DNA from: Janibacter cremeus
GTDB taxonomy: Bacteria > Actinomycetota > Actinomycetes > Actinomycetales > Dermatophilaceae
Reading direction: 5' to 3'
Assembly: GCF_013409205.1 (NCBI RefSeq)
Contig: NZ_JACCAE010000001.1
Location: 2,480,001-2,544,000, forward strand
DNA length: 64,000 nt
Positions within the stretch are counted from its first letter, which is position 1; each line of letters begins with the position of its first letter. The translations under genes were made by a program, and so were the position numbers. This document shows, piece after piece, positions 55,153 through 64,000 of this stretch. The notes under the pieces were generated by a model that worked only from the letters and a program-made list of their open reading frames with translations, was not told where the DNA came from and did not search any database.

Positions 55153-56754
55153 GTGTCCGATCCCCGCCCCGTCCGCCGCGCCCTCGTCTCGGTCTTCGAC
55201 AAGTCCGGCCTGGAGGACCTCGTCGCCGGCCTCGTCGACGCCGGTGTCGAGCTGGTCTCCACCGGTGGCTCAGCCGCACTGATCGAGAAGCTCGGCCTGC
55301 CCGTGACCAAGGTCGAGGACCTCACCGGGTTCCCCGAGTGCCTCGACGGCCGCGTGAAGACCTTGCACCCGCGGGTCCACGCCGGGATCCTCGCCGACAC
55401 CCGTCTGAGTGACCACGTCCGCCAGCTCGAGGAGCTGCAGGTCGCACCCTTTGATCTCGTCGTCGTCAACCTCTACCCCTTCGCCGACACCGTGGCCTCC
55501 GGTGCTGGCGTCCAGGACTGCATCGAGAAGATCGACATCGGTGGCCCCACGATGGTGCGCGCCGCGGCGAAGAACCACGCGTCCGTCGCGATCGTGACCG
55601 ACCCGGACAGCTACGGCAGTGTCCTGACGTCCGTCCGCGGTGGCGGCTTCACCCTCGAGCAGCGCCAGCGACTCGCGGCCGAGGCCTTCGCCCACACGGC
55701 CCGGTATGACGTGGCGGTCGCCGACTGGATGGCCGGCGCGGTCGCCGACACCGGCGACGGCACCGGCTTCGACGCGCAGATCGGTGGCACCTGGACCCGT
55801 GAGCAGACGCTGCGCTACGGCGAGAACCCGCACCAGCGTGCGGCCCTCTACGTCGCCGACGGTGTCGCGGGACTTGCCCGGGCCGAGCAGCTGCACGGCA
55901 AGGCGATGTCGTACAACAACTACGTCGACGCCGACGCCGCGCTGCGGGCCGCGCACGATCACGGTGACCAGCCGACGGTCGCGATCATCAAGCACGCCAA
56001 CCCGTGCGGCATCGCCGTCGGCGGGAGCATCGAGGCCGCCTACGAGCGCGCCCAGGCCTGTGACCCGATCTCGGCATACGGCGGCATCGTCGCGAGCAAC
56101 CGCCCGATCACCGCGGCGATGGCGACTGCACTCAACGACACCTTCTCCGAGGTCGTCCTCGCCCCGGACTTCGACACCGACGCGCTGGAGATCCTGAAGG
56201 AGAAGAAGAACCGTCGTCTGCTCACGGTCGCCACGCCGACACCGGGGGGAGTCGAGGTGCGTCCCATCTCTGGTGGAGTCCTCGTCCAGGACCGCGACAC
56301 GATCGACGCGGTCGTCGAGGCGACGAACGAGGAGAAGCCGACCCAGGGGCATGGTGATGACCCGGCCCGGTGGGCCCTGGTGGCCGGTGAGGCCGCCGAC
56401 CAGAGGACCCTCGCCGACCTCGCGTTCGCCTGGCGCGCGGTGCGGGCCACGAAGTCCAACGCCATCCTCCTGGCCAGAGACGGCGGCTCCGTCGGCATCG
56501 GCATGGGCCAGGTCAACCGCATCGACTCCTGCCACCTCGCGATCGGGCGCGCGGGTGAGGACCGGGCGAAGGGGGCCGCCGCAGCGTCCGACGCGTTCTT
56601 CCCCTTCGCGGACGGTCTGCAGGTCCTGCTCGACGCCGGGGTCTCCGCGGTCGTCGCCCCCGGTGGATCGGTGCGTGACGACGAGGTCGTCGAGGCGGCG
56701 GAGGCCGCCGGGATCACGATGTACTTCACCGGTACGCGGCACTTCGCCCACTGA
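55153..56754 (+). CDS. purH: Bifunctional AICAR formyltransferase / IMP cyclohydrolase
   Basis: 533 residues from GTG 55153, with AGGAG six bases upstream. The N-terminal cyclohydrolase domain begins [32 protein letters not shown] is in its active site, and the formyltransferase domain contains [12 protein letters not shown] (about residue 220) and [11 protein letters not shown] with the catalytic His (about 283). It makes the last two steps to IMP, the substrate of GuaB. The gene is under a ZTP riboswitch, and folD follows. Confidence 0.97.
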   Translation: MSDPRPVRRALVSVFDKSGLEDLVAGLVDAGVELVSTGGSAALIEKLGLPVTKVEDLTGFPECLDGRVKTLHPRVHAGILADTRLSDHVRQLEELQVAPFDLVVVNLYPFADTVASGAGVQDCIEKIDIGGPTMVRAAAKNHASVAIVTDPDSYGSVLTSVRGGGFTLEQRQRLAAEAFAHTARYDVAVADWMAGAVADTGDGTGFDAQIGGTWTREQTLRYGENPHQRAALYVADGVAGLARAEQLHGKAMSYNNYVDADAALRAAHDHGDQPTVAIIKHANPCGIAVGGSIEAAYERAQACDPISAYGGIVASNRPITAAMATALNDTFSEVVLAPDFDTDALEILKEKKNRRLLTVATPTPGGVEVRPISGGVLVQDRDTIDAVVEATNEEKPTQGHGDDPARWALVAGEAADQRTLADLAFAWRAVRATKSNAILLARDGGSVGIGMGQVNRIDSCHLAIGRAGEDRAKGAAAASDAFFPFADGLQVLLDAGVSAVVAPGGSVRDDEVVEAAEAAGITMYFTGTRHFAH

Positions 56755-56783
56755 TCAGCGCCACGCACTGGAAGGATGACCAC

Positions 56784-57635
56784 GTGACTGCACAGATCCT
56801 CGACGGCAAGGCGGCACTCGCGTCGATCAAGGACGAGCTGAAGACCAAGGTGGCCGCGCTCAAGGAGCGCGGGATCACTCCCGGTCTGGGCACCGTCCTG
56901 GTCGGTGACGACCCCGGTAGCCGCTGGTACGTCGGCGCCAAGCACCGGGACTGCGCCGAGATCGGGATCACGAGCATCCGCCGTGACCTGCCGGCCGACT
57001 CGACGCTGGAGGAGGTCCTGGCGGTCGTCCGGGAGCTGAACGAGGACCCGGCCTGCACCGGCTTCCTCGTGCAGCAGCCGACGGGGCTGGACGAGAACGC
57101 GATCCTCTCGGCAGTCGATCCGGCGAAGGACGTCGACGGGCTGCACCCGGTCAATCTCGGCCGACTGGTGCTGGGGGAGCCGGGCCCGCTGCCGTGCACG
57201 CCGATGGGCTGCATCGAGTTGCTCCGGCGGCACGAGGTGCCGGTCAAGGGCGCCAAGGTCGCAGTCGTCGGGCGCGGCATCACCGTCGGGCGGCCACTCG
57301 GCCTGATCCTCACCCGGCGCAGCGAGAACGCGACGCCGGTCCTGTGCCACACCGGGACGCGGGACCTTGCGGCGGAGGTGCGTACGGCGGACATCGTCGT
57401 CGCGGCCGCGGGGGTGCCCGGCATCATCACCGCCGACATGGTCAAGCCGGGCGCCGCGGTGCTCGACGTCGGGGTCAGCCGGGTCGAGGGCGAGGACGGC
57501 AAGAGCCGGATCGCCGGCGACGTGGCCGACGACGTCACCGAGGTCGCCGGCTGGATCAGCCCCAATCCCGGCGGTGTGGGCCCGATGACCCGCGCGATGC
57601 TGCTGGCCAACGTCGTCGGGGCCGCCGGTGCCTGA
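56784..57635 (+). CDS. folD: Methylenetetrahydrofolate dehydrogenase / cyclohydrolase
   Basis: 283 residues from GTG 56784. The catalytic Y-x3-K is YVGAK (about residues 50-54). The [14 protein letters not shown] block (about 115-128) and the NADP motif [13 protein letters not shown] (about 159-171) are present. It makes the 10-formyl-THF used by PurN and PurH, so it fits the cluster, and the riboswitch upstream may cover it too. Its stop overlaps the DUF3017 start. Confidence 0.97.
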   Translation: MTAQILDGKAALASIKDELKTKVAALKERGITPGLGTVLVGDDPGSRWYVGAKHRDCAEIGITSIRRDLPADSTLEEVLAVVRELNEDPACTGFLVQQPTGLDENAILSAVDPAKDVDGLHPVNLGRLVLGEPGPLPCTPMGCIELLRRHEVPVKGAKVAVVGRGITVGRPLGLILTRRSENATPVLCHTGTRDLAAEVRTADIVVAAAGVPGIITADMVKPGAAVLDVGVSRVEGEDGKSRIAGDVADDVTEVAGWISPNPGGVGPMTRAMLLANVVGAAGA

Positions 57636-57975
57636 CGAGGACGTCCACGAGGAGCCCAGCCCGGAGGAGGTCGCCAGCGAGGACCTGTCCGAGCAGGCGC
57701 GCCCTGCGCTCGACGTGCCGCCCCTGGCGGCGTGGTGGGTCATCGCCGCGGGGATCGTGGTGGGGCTGCTCTTCGTCCTCAGCGACCACGTGCTGCGGGC
57801 GACCGCGGTCATCGGGGCCACACTCGTGCTGGCGGCGCTGCTGCGGATCGTGCTTGCCCCGGACCGCGCCGGGGGCCTCGTCGTGCGCAGCCGGGCCCTC
57901 GATGCCCTCACCCTCGTCGTCCTCGCGGTGCTGGTCGTCGTCTCCGGCTTCACCCTCGACATGTCGCCGCGCTGA
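57628..57975 (+). CDS. DUF3017 small membrane protein
   Basis: 115 residues from GTG 57628, overlapping folD by eight bases. An acidic N-terminal stretch (about 1-28) is followed by three hydrophobic helices (about 34-50, 56-73 and 91-108). DUF3017 proteins follow folD in many actinobacteria, which supports the assignment. No functional motif is visible. Confidence 0.85.
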   Translation: MPDEDVHEEPSPEEVASEDLSEQARPALDVPPLAAWWVIAAGIVVGLLFVLSDHVLRATAVIGATLVLAALLRIVLAPDRAGGLVVRSRALDALTLVVLAVLVVVSGFTLDMSPR

Positions 57976-58013
57976 GCGCTGCTCCGCAGGACATCGCACC
58001 ACTCGACAAGACA

Positions 58014-58058
58014 AACCCCGGGATTGCACGAGTATGAAACTCTTGCAAACCCGGGGTT
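58014..58058. terminator. Long imperfect palindrome, probable bidirectional terminator
   Basis: Two 20-base arms (58014-58033 and 58039-58058) pair with two mismatches around an ATGAA loop. It lies between the convergent DUF3017 and mdh genes. Confidence 0.75.
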
Positions 58059-58099
58059 CATCGGGTCACCCGAGAATCGGGTGCGGGTGAGGTGAGGCG

Positions 58100-59095
58100 T
58101 CAGCCCTTGATGAGCCCGAGCTTGGTCACGGCGTCGCGCTCCTCGGCGAGCTCGGCGACCGTGGCGTCGATCCGGCCGCGGCTGAAGTCGTCGATCTCCA
58201 GGCCCTGGACGATCTCCCACTTGCCGTCGGAGACGGTGACGGGGAAGGAGGAGATCAGGCCCTCCGGCACGCCGTAGGAGCCGTCGGAGCAGACCGACAT
58301 CGACACCCAGTTGCCCTCGGGGCTGCCCAGCGCCCAGTCGCGGGCGTGGTCGACGGTCGCGGAGGCGGCCGAGGCCGCCGACGACGCGCCACGGGCCTCG
58401 ATGATGGCCGCGCCACGCTTGGCGACGGTCGGGATGAAGGTGTTCTCCAACCAGTCCTGGTCGCCGACGGTCTCGGCGGCGTTCTTCCCGCCCACCTCGG
58501 CGTGGAAGAGGTCCGGGTACTGGGTCGCGGAGTGGTTGCCCCAGATCGTCATCTTCGTGATGTCGGTGACCGGCACGTCCAGCTTGCTCGAGAGCTGGCT
58601 GATGGCGCGGTTGTGGTCGAGGCGGGTCAGCGCGGAGAACTGCTCGTCGGGGATGTCCGGTGCGTTGTTCATCGCGATCAGGGCGTTGGTGTTGGCCGGG
58701 TTGCCGGTGATCGTCACGTGGACGTCGTCGGCCGCGACCTTGTTCAGCGCGGCGCCCTGCGGGGCGAAGATGCCGCCGTTGGCCTCCAGGAGGTCACCGC
58801 GCTCCATGCCCGGGCCGCGGGGGCGGGCGCCGACGAGCAGGGCGTGGTTGACGCCGTCGAAGACCTTCTCCGGGTCGTCGCCGATCTCGACTCCGGCCAG
58901 CGTCGGGAAGGCGCAGTCGTCGAGCTCCATGACGACACCCTCCAGTGCCTTCAGGGCCGGGGTGATCTCCAGCAGTCGGAGCTCGACGGGGGTGTCGGGA
59001 CCGAAGAGAGATCCGCTGGCGATGCGGAAGAGGAGGCTGTAGCCGATCTGGCCTGCTGCGCCGGTGACGGCGACCTTGACGGGAGTGGTGCTCAC
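58100..59095 (-). CDS. mdh: Malate dehydrogenase
   Basis: 331 residues from GTG 59095. The NAD motif [18 protein letters not shown] is near residues 11-28. The mobile-loop arginines are in [13 protein letters not shown] (about 91-103) and the catalytic His in [12 protein letters not shown] (about 190). The long, [12 protein letters not shown] sequence belongs to the actinobacterial/eukaryotic-cytosolic group, not the LDH-like group. It oxidises malate to oxaloacetate in the TCA cycle. TAGGGT at 59146-59151 (minus) is a possible -10 with a 45-base leader. Confidence 0.97.
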   Translation of the reverse strand: MSTTPVKVAVTGAAGQIGYSLLFRIASGSLFGPDTPVELRLLEITPALKALEGVVMELDDCAFPTLAGVEIGDDPEKVFDGVNHALLVGARPRGPGMERGDLLEANGGIFAPQGAALNKVAADDVHVTITGNPANTNALIAMNNAPDIPDEQFSALTRLDHNRAISQLSSKLDVPVTDITKMTIWGNHSATQYPDLFHAEVGGKNAAETVGDQDWLENTFIPTVAKRGAAIIEARGASSAASAASATVDHARDWALGSPEGNWVSMSVCSDGSYGVPEGLISSFPVTVSDGKWEIVQGLEIDDFSRGRIDATVAELAEERDAVTKLGLIKG

Positions 59096-59182
59096 GAGAT
59101 CTCGTACCCCTTCGTGCGGGTGTTGGGGAGCAGTTGACGGGTCCGACCCTACTCCGCGGAGGAGTCGTAGGGACACCGCGTC

Positions 59183-59959
59183 CTAGGACAGGACGATCAG
59201 GGCGATCGGGTCGGTGGTCGGCTGCTCCGAGCCGCCCGCCGGCTCGACGGTGACGCCGACCCCCTTCGCCTGACTGACGTCGCCGTCGAGGACCATCTCA
59301 CCGTCGGTCCCGGTCATCACGCCGGCCGGGACCATGTTGCCCTCCTCGTTCTGCAGCCAGGCCTGGTAGGCATGCCCCTCGCCGGGATCCGCCAGGCCTT
59401 CGACCTGCAGTACCGCCTCGCCCATGTTCTCGCTGCGGGTGACGGCGATCGTGGCGCCGCCGGTGGTCTCGGCCTGCCAGGTGCGGGCATCCGGTGCCGA
59501 GGCGATCTGCTCGGTGACGCTGGTGGTCGTCTGCTCGACGACCTGCCAGGTGACGCCACCGCCGACGACGAGCGCTGCTGCTGCGGCGAGGCCGACTGCC
59601 CATCGACGGCGCCGAAGCGCGCCGTCCTGAGGTGCGACGGAGGAGCCTCGAAGGGGCACCACGCGGGCGTGTGCGGGCTGCTGGCGGTCGGGCACGGCCG
59701 GTGTCACCTCCGCCTGCTGGACGGCGACCGGTGGGTCCTGCCGAGTCCGGGCCGCCTGGTCGAGGATGCTCTCGCGCAGCGAGGGGGGCGGTTCGCTCGC
59801 GACCGTCTCGGCGAGCAGCGGGACCACCTCGCGCAGCGAGTCGACCTCGTCACGGCAGGTCGGGCAGCGACGCAGATGCATCTCGAAGTCCGCACGTTCC
59901 TGCTCGGTGAGGGCATCGAGCACGTAGGCGCCGGAGAGGCTGTGCAGGTCTTCGCTCAT
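59183..59959 (-). CDS. rskA: Anti-sigma-K factor RskA
   Basis: 258 residues. The cytoplasmic N-terminus binds the sigma factor and contains the zinc-finger-like H-x3-C-x2-C in HLRRCPTC (about residues 28-35). One TM helix lies at about 120-139 (AVGLAAAAALVVGGGVTWQV). The outer RskA domain ends with the LADPGEGHAYQAWLQNEEG block. In Mycobacterium RskA is cut after redox or other signals and frees SigK. It overlaps sigK by four bases on the minus strand. Confidence 0.93.
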   Translation of the reverse strand: MSEDLHSLSGAYVLDALTEQERADFEMHLRRCPTCRDEVDSLREVVPLLAETVASEPPPSLRESILDQAARTRQDPPVAVQQAEVTPAVPDRQQPAHARVVPLRGSSVAPQDGALRRRRWAVGLAAAAALVVGGGVTWQVVEQTTTSVTEQIASAPDARTWQAETTGGATIAVTRSENMGEAVLQVEGLADPGEGHAYQAWLQNEEGNMVPAGVMTGTDGEMVLDGDVSQAKGVGVTVEPAGGSEQPTTDPIALIVLS

Positions 59960-60597
59960 GAGGTCACTCCCAACTGGTCTCGTAGGCGGATCAACCCGTC
60001 CCGGATGCGGGTCTTGGCGGTGCCGAGGGGTAGGTCCAACAGGCTGGCCACCTCGCGGTGGGTGTACCCACCGAGATAGGCCAGACTCACGGCCTCCCGT
60101 TGTGCGTCCGTCAGCTCGTGGAGGGCGGTGCGCACGCGGTGGGCCTCCAATCTCTCGGTCGCCTTCTCGGCTGTCGCGTCGTAGTGGATGTCGCGGGTAC
60201 GGGCTTCCCAGGTCTCGTCCCGCGCGGTGGCCGACTGACTGCTGCGGACCCGGTCGACGGCCCGTCGGTGGGCCAGGGTCATCAGCCAGGCATAGGGCGA
60301 CCCCTTCGCCGGGTCGAAGGAGCTGGCGCGTCGCCAGACCTCGAGGTACACCTCTTGGGTGACCTCCTCGGCCTGGGACGGGTTGCGCAGCACCCGCAGC
60401 ACGAGGCCGTGGACCCTCGCCGACGTGTCGTCGTAGACACGGGCGAAGGCGGCGTCATCCCCTTTGGCCGTGGCCCGGAGCGTGGCAGTGAGCCGGTCGG
60501 ACTCCGTGACCCCTGACGCCGTCGCGCTTGCGGAGGCGGCACCGGTGGCGCCGTCGCCGTCGTTCTTGCTGGGGAAAGGGGTCACGGAACCCATCAT
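59956..60597 (-). CDS. sigK: ECF sigma factor SigK
   Basis: 213 residues from ATG 60597, with a second ATG at the next codon. Region 2 (about residues 45-115) contains VHGLVLRVLRNPSQAEEVTQEVYLEVWRRAS. Region 4 (about 158-208) contains LTDAQREAVSLAYLGGYTHREVA with the recognition helix up to GTAKTRIRDGLIRLRD. The first 35 residues are a low-complexity Ala/Ser/Thr tail. Two genes upstream in the same operon carry promoters of identical boxes that fit the SigK consensus. rskA follows at once. Confidence 0.95.
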   Translation of the reverse strand: MMGSVTPFPSKNDGDGATGAASASATASGVTESDRLTATLRATAKGDDAAFARVYDDTSARVHGLVLRVLRNPSQAEEVTQEVYLEVWRRASSFDPAKGSPYAWLMTLAHRRAVDRVRSSQSATARDETWEARTRDIHYDATAEKATERLEAHRVRTALHELTDAQREAVSLAYLGGYTHREVASLLDLPLGTAKTRIRDGLIRLRDQLGVTS

Positions 60598-60607
60598 GCG
60601 TGATCGA

Positions 60608-61267
60608 TCACTTCGCTGTGGGCATCAGCACGCCGTCGATGATGTACACCGTGGCGTTGGCGGTCTGCACGTTGCCGCAGACGACCTGCGCATCCCCGAC
60701 GGTGAAGTCCTCGTCCGACCCCTCGACAGTGACCTCGTCGCCGGCGAGTGTCGAGTGGGTGCCGGCCAGGTCCTCCGGCGCGAGGCGCCCCTCGACGACG
60801 TGGTGGGTCAGGACCGTGGAGAGCAGGCCCTTCGGGTCGTTCATGGCCTTGTCGAGCGTGGCCGGATCCATGGCGTCGAACGCGTCGTTGGTCGGCGCGA
60901 AGACCGTGATGTCCTCGGCGGAGTCGAGCGTCGAGGCGAGCTCGGCCTTCTTCACCGCGCCCACGAGGGTGCTCAGCGCCGGGTTGTTGCCGGCCGCGGT
61001 GGCCACGGGGTCCTCGGCCATGCCGTCGAAGGATCCCTTGCCGTCCTCGGGCACGGCGGCGCAGCCATCGCCGAAGGGTGCGGACGCGGTCATGGCGTCA
61101 TCTCCCTCCATGCCCTCCGAGCTCTCGGAGGTCATGGATTCGGAGGAGCTGGTGGAGTCGGAGGCATTGGTGCCGGAGTCCCCGTCCGAGCCGCAGGCGG
61201 TCAGGGCGAAGGGGAGGGCAACGGCGGCGAACGTCGCGGCCAAGCGCGTGGTGGTCCTGGGGTTCAT
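60608..61267 (-). CDS. Fasciclin-domain lipoprotein (MPT83-like)
   Basis: 219 residues from ATG 61267, with GGAGG upstream. A signal peptide ends in LTAC (lipid-modified Cys about residue 25). A Ser/Glu/Met-rich linker leads to one fasciclin domain (about 75-219) with the H1 and H2 motifs TVFAPTNDAFDAM and TVYIIDGVLMP. In M. tuberculosis, fasciclin proteins MPT70 and MPT83 are controlled by SigK; this gene has a CAATCC-N16-CCGAAC promoter and sits next to sigK. Confidence 0.93.
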   Translation of the reverse strand: MNPRTTTRLAATFAAVALPFALTACGSDGDSGTNASDSTSSSESMTSESSEGMEGDDAMTASAPFGDGCAAVPEDGKGSFDGMAEDPVATAAGNNPALSTLVGAVKKAELASTLDSAEDITVFAPTNDAFDAMDPATLDKAMNDPKGLLSTVLTHHVVEGRLAPEDLAGTHSTLAGDEVTVEGSDEDFTVGDAQVVCGNVQTANATVYIIDGVLMPTAK

Positions 61268-61306
61268 CGGGTGCCTCCAAAGGCGTTGTGGGAGTGTGCA
61301 TCTGGA

Positions 61307-61334
61307 GTTCGGAGCAGTGCGCATGGTCGGATTG
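61307..61334 (-). promoter_or_regulatory. SigK-type promoter of the fasciclin gene
   Basis: On the minus strand CAATCC (61329-61334), 16 bases and CCGAAC (61307-61312) match the mycobacterial SigK pattern CCATCC-N16/17-CCGAAT. A 5' leader of about 30 bases with GGAGG follows. Confidence 0.8.
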
Positions 61335-61335
61335 G

Positions 61336-62856
61336 TCAGCCGACGGTGACTGCGAGGGAGTGCAGTCCCGTGGCCCCTGAGGGGAAGGGGTTGGCCGTGT
61401 CGGTCGTCTGCACCGCGCCGGTTCTGTCGGTGGCCCGCACGGTGAGGTCGTGGCGCCCGTCGGTGGCGTCCCAGGGCAGGAACCACTGGCGCCAGCAGTC
61501 GATGTCCGCCTCGGCGCCCAGGGTGGCCCGCTGCCACGGACCGTCGTCGACGCGCACCTCGACCTTCTTGATCCCGCGTCCCTGCGCCCAGGCGACCCCA
61601 CCGATGGTCGTGCGGCCGGGGTCGAGACGCGCCAAGGGGGCTGGGGTGTCGATCCGTGACTGCGTCTTCACCGTGCCGTCGGTGGCCCAGCCCCGCTCCG
61701 TCCAATACGCGCTCTGCTCGTCGTAGCGGGTCACGGTCATCCGGGTCAGCCACTTGGTGGCACCGACGAAGCCGTACAACCGGGGTGTGAGGAGCCGGGC
61801 CGGGAAACCACGCTCGGCCGCCAGGGGCTCACCGTTCATGCCGACCGCCACGAGGGCGTCGCGGTCGTCGAGCAGAGCGGTCAGGGGTGTGGAGATCGTC
61901 ATCCCGTCCGTCGAGGTGGACAGCACCTGCAGGTCCGGGTCGCGTGAGTCGTCCTCCAGGCCGGCGCGGGCGAAGAGCTCACGGGTGAGGACACCGAGCC
62001 AGCGGGCATTGCCGATGTAGGGGCCGCCGACGGGGTTGGACACGCAGTTGAGCGTGATGTCCCGCTCGACCGCGGGCATGGCGAGCAGCTCGTCGAGATC
62101 GATCGTGAAGGGATCCGGCACGTCACCATCGATGGTCAACGACCAGTCGCGCGGGTCGACCTTCGGCACGAGCAGGGCGGTGTCGATCCGGTAGAAGTCC
62201 TTGGCCGGGGTGACGAAGGGGGCGATGCCCGCCTTGCCCAGGTCCGCCCCCTTCGCCAGCGGTGGCAGGGGGTCGACGGCGGGAGGCAGGGTGATCGTGG
62301 TGGGTGCACGACGGTGGATGAGCGTTTGGCCACCGACCCCGAGGGCGGCTGCTCCGACGCCTGCGCCACCGAGTGCGAGGACCCCGCGGCGGGTCGGCTC
62401 GCCGGGCACGGCGTGGTCCGGGCGCAGGAGTGAGGTCCGGGAGACGAGCAGCTCCAGGGTGGCCACCCCGACGACGGCCGCGACGAGGGCCGGCAGCCAC
62501 GCGAAGGAGCCCGTCTCCGGTCGCAGCACCGCGGCGGCACCGGCGAGTGCGGTGAGCAGCACCAGGACGGCGACCGCGGCGGCCCGGGAACGCAGCCGCA
62601 GCAGCCCGGCCAGTGCGGCCAGGAGCAGGGTGACGATGATGACCGATCCGATGAGGATGGGCTTGTCCGCGGTGCCGAACGTTGAGACCGCCCACTCCTT
62701 GACGGGTGTGGGGGTGAGGTTGATGACCTGGCCGCCGACGGCGAGCACAGGTGAGGCCGAGGGCGAGACGAGAGACGCGACCAGGTGGGCGGCAGCGCCA
62801 CCGAGCGCGGTCGCGAGGATCCCGCATGCGGCTGCTGTGGCAGTGCGAACCTTCAT
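61336..62856 (-). CDS. Molybdopterin-dependent oxidoreductase with N-terminal membrane domain
   Basis: 506 residues from ATG 62856. About four TM helices occupy the first 140 residues. A twin-arginine-like TRRGVLALGGAGVG (about 155-168) precedes the soluble part. The sulfite-oxidase-type domain carries the Mo-binding Cys in TLNCVSNPVGG (about 276-286) and ends in a dimerisation-like IKKVEVRVDDGPW block. The substrate is unknown; related YedY-type enzymes reduce sulfoxides. The SigK-type promoter and position before the fasciclin gene place it in the SigK operon. Confidence 0.9.
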   Translation of the reverse strand: MKVRTATAAACGILATALGGAAAHLVASLVSPSASPVLAVGGQVINLTPTPVKEWAVSTFGTADKPILIGSVIIVTLLLAALAGLLRLRSRAAAVAVLVLLTALAGAAAVLRPETGSFAWLPALVAAVVGVATLELLVSRTSLLRPDHAVPGEPTRRGVLALGGAGVGAAALGVGGQTLIHRRAPTTITLPPAVDPLPPLAKGADLGKAGIAPFVTPAKDFYRIDTALLVPKVDPRDWSLTIDGDVPDPFTIDLDELLAMPAVERDITLNCVSNPVGGPYIGNARWLGVLTRELFARAGLEDDSRDPDLQVLSTSTDGMTISTPLTALLDDRDALVAVGMNGEPLAAERGFPARLLTPRLYGFVGATKWLTRMTVTRYDEQSAYWTERGWATDGTVKTQSRIDTPAPLARLDPGRTTIGGVAWAQGRGIKKVEVRVDDGPWQRATLGAEADIDCWRQWFLPWDATDGRHDLTVRATDRTGAVQTTDTANPFPSGATGLHSLAVTVG

Positions 62857-62864
62857 GTCAAGGG

Positions 62865-62892
62865 GTTCGGCGCCGGCGGCGCAAACGGATTG
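62865..62892 (-). promoter_or_regulatory. SigK-type promoter of the molybdopterin gene
   Basis: CAATCC (62887-62892), 16 bases and CCGAAC (62865-62870) on the minus strand, the same boxes and spacing as at the fasciclin gene. The ATG follows eight bases after the -10, so the transcript is nearly leaderless. Confidence 0.8.
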
Positions 62893-62959
62893 ATCGGGGA
62901 CGGCGAAGGGCGCCGCCTGCGCCCGTGAGGGCGGGTCGACGCACCGGTGGCCGGAGCGA

Positions 62960-63769
62960 TCAGGGTTGGTCGACGCCCTCGACGTCGACACCGGCACGCT
63001 CGACGCCGGTGATGAGCGCGTAGGTCGCGCCGGCGATGAGCGCACCGATGATCGGAGCGACCCAGAATGCCCACAGTTGGGCGGTGGCGCCGTCCTGGAA
63101 GAAGGCGACGGCGGTCGAGCGGGCCGGGTTGACCGAGGTGTTGCTGATCGGGATCGCGATGAGGTGGATCAGGGTGAGGGACAGGCCGATGGCGATCGGT
63201 GCGAAGCCCACGGGCGCCCGCTCGTCGGTCGCACCGAGGATGACGTAGAGGAAGAAGGCCGTGAGGATGATCTCGGCGAGGAGCACGGCCATGAGCGAGT
63301 ACCCGCCGGGGGAGTGCTCCGCGTACCCGTTGGCCGCGAAGCCGGCGCCGGCGTCGAAGCCCTCCTTGCCGCTGGCGATCACGAAGAGCACGACACCCGC
63401 AACGAGGCCCGCGACGACCTGGGTGACGACATAGGCCGGGACGTCCTTCCAGTGGAAGCGCTTGCCCATGGCCAGGCCGAGGGTGACGGCGGGGTTGAAA
63501 TGACCGCCGGAGACGTGACCGACGGCGTAGACCATCGTCAGGACCGTCAGACCGAAGGCCAGAGCGACGCCGACGAAGCCGACACCCAAACCGGTGTCCT
63601 TTCCGTCGACGACGTGCTGGGCGGCGAAGATCGCAGTGCCACAGCCGCCGAGGACGAGCCAGAAGGTGCCCAGGAACTCGGCGCCGAGACGGTGGGGGAG
63701 TGAATGAGTCAACGCGGGCCGCCGTTCGTGGAGGCCGGGCTGGAATCTCCGGTCCGGAGTGGCCAGCAT
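62960..63769 (-). CDS. aqpZ: Aquaporin Z
   Basis: 269 residues from ATG 63769; TTG starts at 63712 or 63853 cannot be excluded and the first are weakly supported by any ribosome site. Six TM helices and the two NPA half-helices are visible: HFNPAVTLG (about residue 95) and [13 protein letters not shown] (about 217). The core starts [15 protein letters not shown]. It conducts water across the membrane. It lies upstream of the SigK operon on the same strand, 103 bases from it. Confidence 0.94.
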   Translation of the reverse strand: MLATPDRRFQPGLHERRPALTHSLPHRLGAEFLGTFWLVLGGCGTAIFAAQHVVDGKDTGLGVGFVGVALAFGLTVLTMVYAVGHVSGGHFNPAVTLGLAMGKRFHWKDVPAYVVTQVVAGLVAGVVLFVIASGKEGFDAGAGFAANGYAEHSPGGYSLMAVLLAEIILTAFFLYVILGATDERAPVGFAPIAIGLSLTLIHLIAIPISNTSVNPARSTAVAFFQDGATAQLWAFWVAPIIGALIAGATYALITGVERAGVDVEGVDQP

Positions 63770-63898
63770 GGTGGAAAAGGCCGCCGCGCGCGACTGCACC
63801 ACCCCGAGGGCAGGACGAAGGGGAGAGGACACCTGCGAGGGGTGCGTCGTCAACTACGTGGACAGGCGGGGAGGTGGACGCCGGCGAGGCTGGAGACG

Positions 63899-64000
63899 CT
63901 AGAGGTACCGGAGTCCGAGGCGGACACTGCCGACGACGCGGCCCCAGGCGTGGGCCGCTTCTCGGACCCAGGTCCACCGGTAGGACTCGGAGACGATCGC
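63899..64000 (-). CDS. C-terminal fragment of an unidentified protein (5' end outside window)
   Basis: A frame of 33 codons ends at TAG 63899-63901 and remains open to the window edge. Nearly all third positions are G or C, as in real genes here. The visible sequence ends in LGLRYL and carries several Trp, Arg and Val residues. I do not recognise the family. The alternative is a chance open frame; the codon pattern argues against it. Confidence 0.5.
   Translation of the reverse strand, partial: AIVSESYRWTWVREAAHAWGRVVGSVRLGLRYL

Noticed and set aside
52598..55279. An 893-codon open frame that runs from near purH to the sigma gene
   Set aside because: Only its last 168 residues are a real sigma factor; the rest is antisense to perM and purN and is low-complexity.
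59094..59105. 12-bp palindrome ACGAGATCTCGT at the mdh start
   Set aside because: It overlaps the start codon and is short enough to be chance; no second copy seen.

Overview
The window looks like a chromosomal segment of a high-GC Gram-positive actinobacterium. The evidence is the strong G/C bias at third codon positions, many GTG starts, a WhiB regulator, a GroEL1-type chaperonin, MurT/GatD, a PIG-L family enzyme, DUF3017, PerM-like and GuaB3 genes, and a SigK/RskA pair. A Micrococcales genome, perhaps Intrasporangiaceae-like, is my best guess; this is inference from gene content. There are about 63 protein genes, no tRNA or rRNA that I can see, no prophage and no recognisable transposase.

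Layout. Bases 1-2125: tRNA t6A cluster tsaB-rimI-tsaD. 2200-5480: proV-proW-proX type osmolyte ABC transporter closed by a strong terminator. 5537-6877: THUMP-like methyltransferase with a 30-bp triple tandem repeat beside its stop. 6951-9137: groES-groEL1 behind two CIRCE operators. 9288-12679: membrane protein, serA, a cysteine-free racemase homologue, an S4-domain protein and a WhiB3-like regulator. 12873-26159: purine branch guaB, guaB3 and guaA with peptidases, a DHA2 pump, an aldehyde dehydrogenase, a ChoD-like oxidoreductase and SURF1. 26167-32728: envelope genes (PlsC-like, MurT-GatD, UPF0104-type membrane protein, PIG-L deacetylase, GT4 glycosyltransferase, NUDIX). 33120-34193: an AbiEi/DUF559 nuclease-like gene bracketed by two 86-bp palindromic elements. 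34204-40438: small metabolic and DNA-repair genes. 40498-47158: pcrA, M23 peptidase, lipase and sucCD. 47293-50973: FMN riboswitch and ribD-ribE-ribBA-ribH. 51130-53104: ECF sigma factor with a membrane partner. 53234-57975: perM, purN, ZTP riboswitch-purH, folD, DUF3017. 58100-59095: mdh. 59183-62856: SigK regulon (molybdopterin oxidoreductase, fasciclin lipoprotein, sigK, rskA). 62960-63769: aquaporin. The right edge cuts a minus-strand gene.

Two blocks recall Mycobacterium tuberculosis gene order from memory: tsaB-rimI-tsaD-groES-groEL1-whiB3-guaB2-guaB3-choD-guaA, and uvrD1-M23-sucC-sucD-perM-purN-purH. Here they lie in one 64-kb stretch with other genes between.

Regulation is unusually readable. 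Seventeen genes carry a TANNNT hexamer six or seven bases before the start codon and no Shine-Dalgarno, the expected form of leaderless promoters. Two SigK-type promoters share identical boxes. The most unusual observations are the paired 86-bp elements around the AbiEi/DUF559 gene, a racemase homologue without any cysteine, and a 9-mer (CGAAGGGGG) that is far commoner on both strands than base composition predicts.
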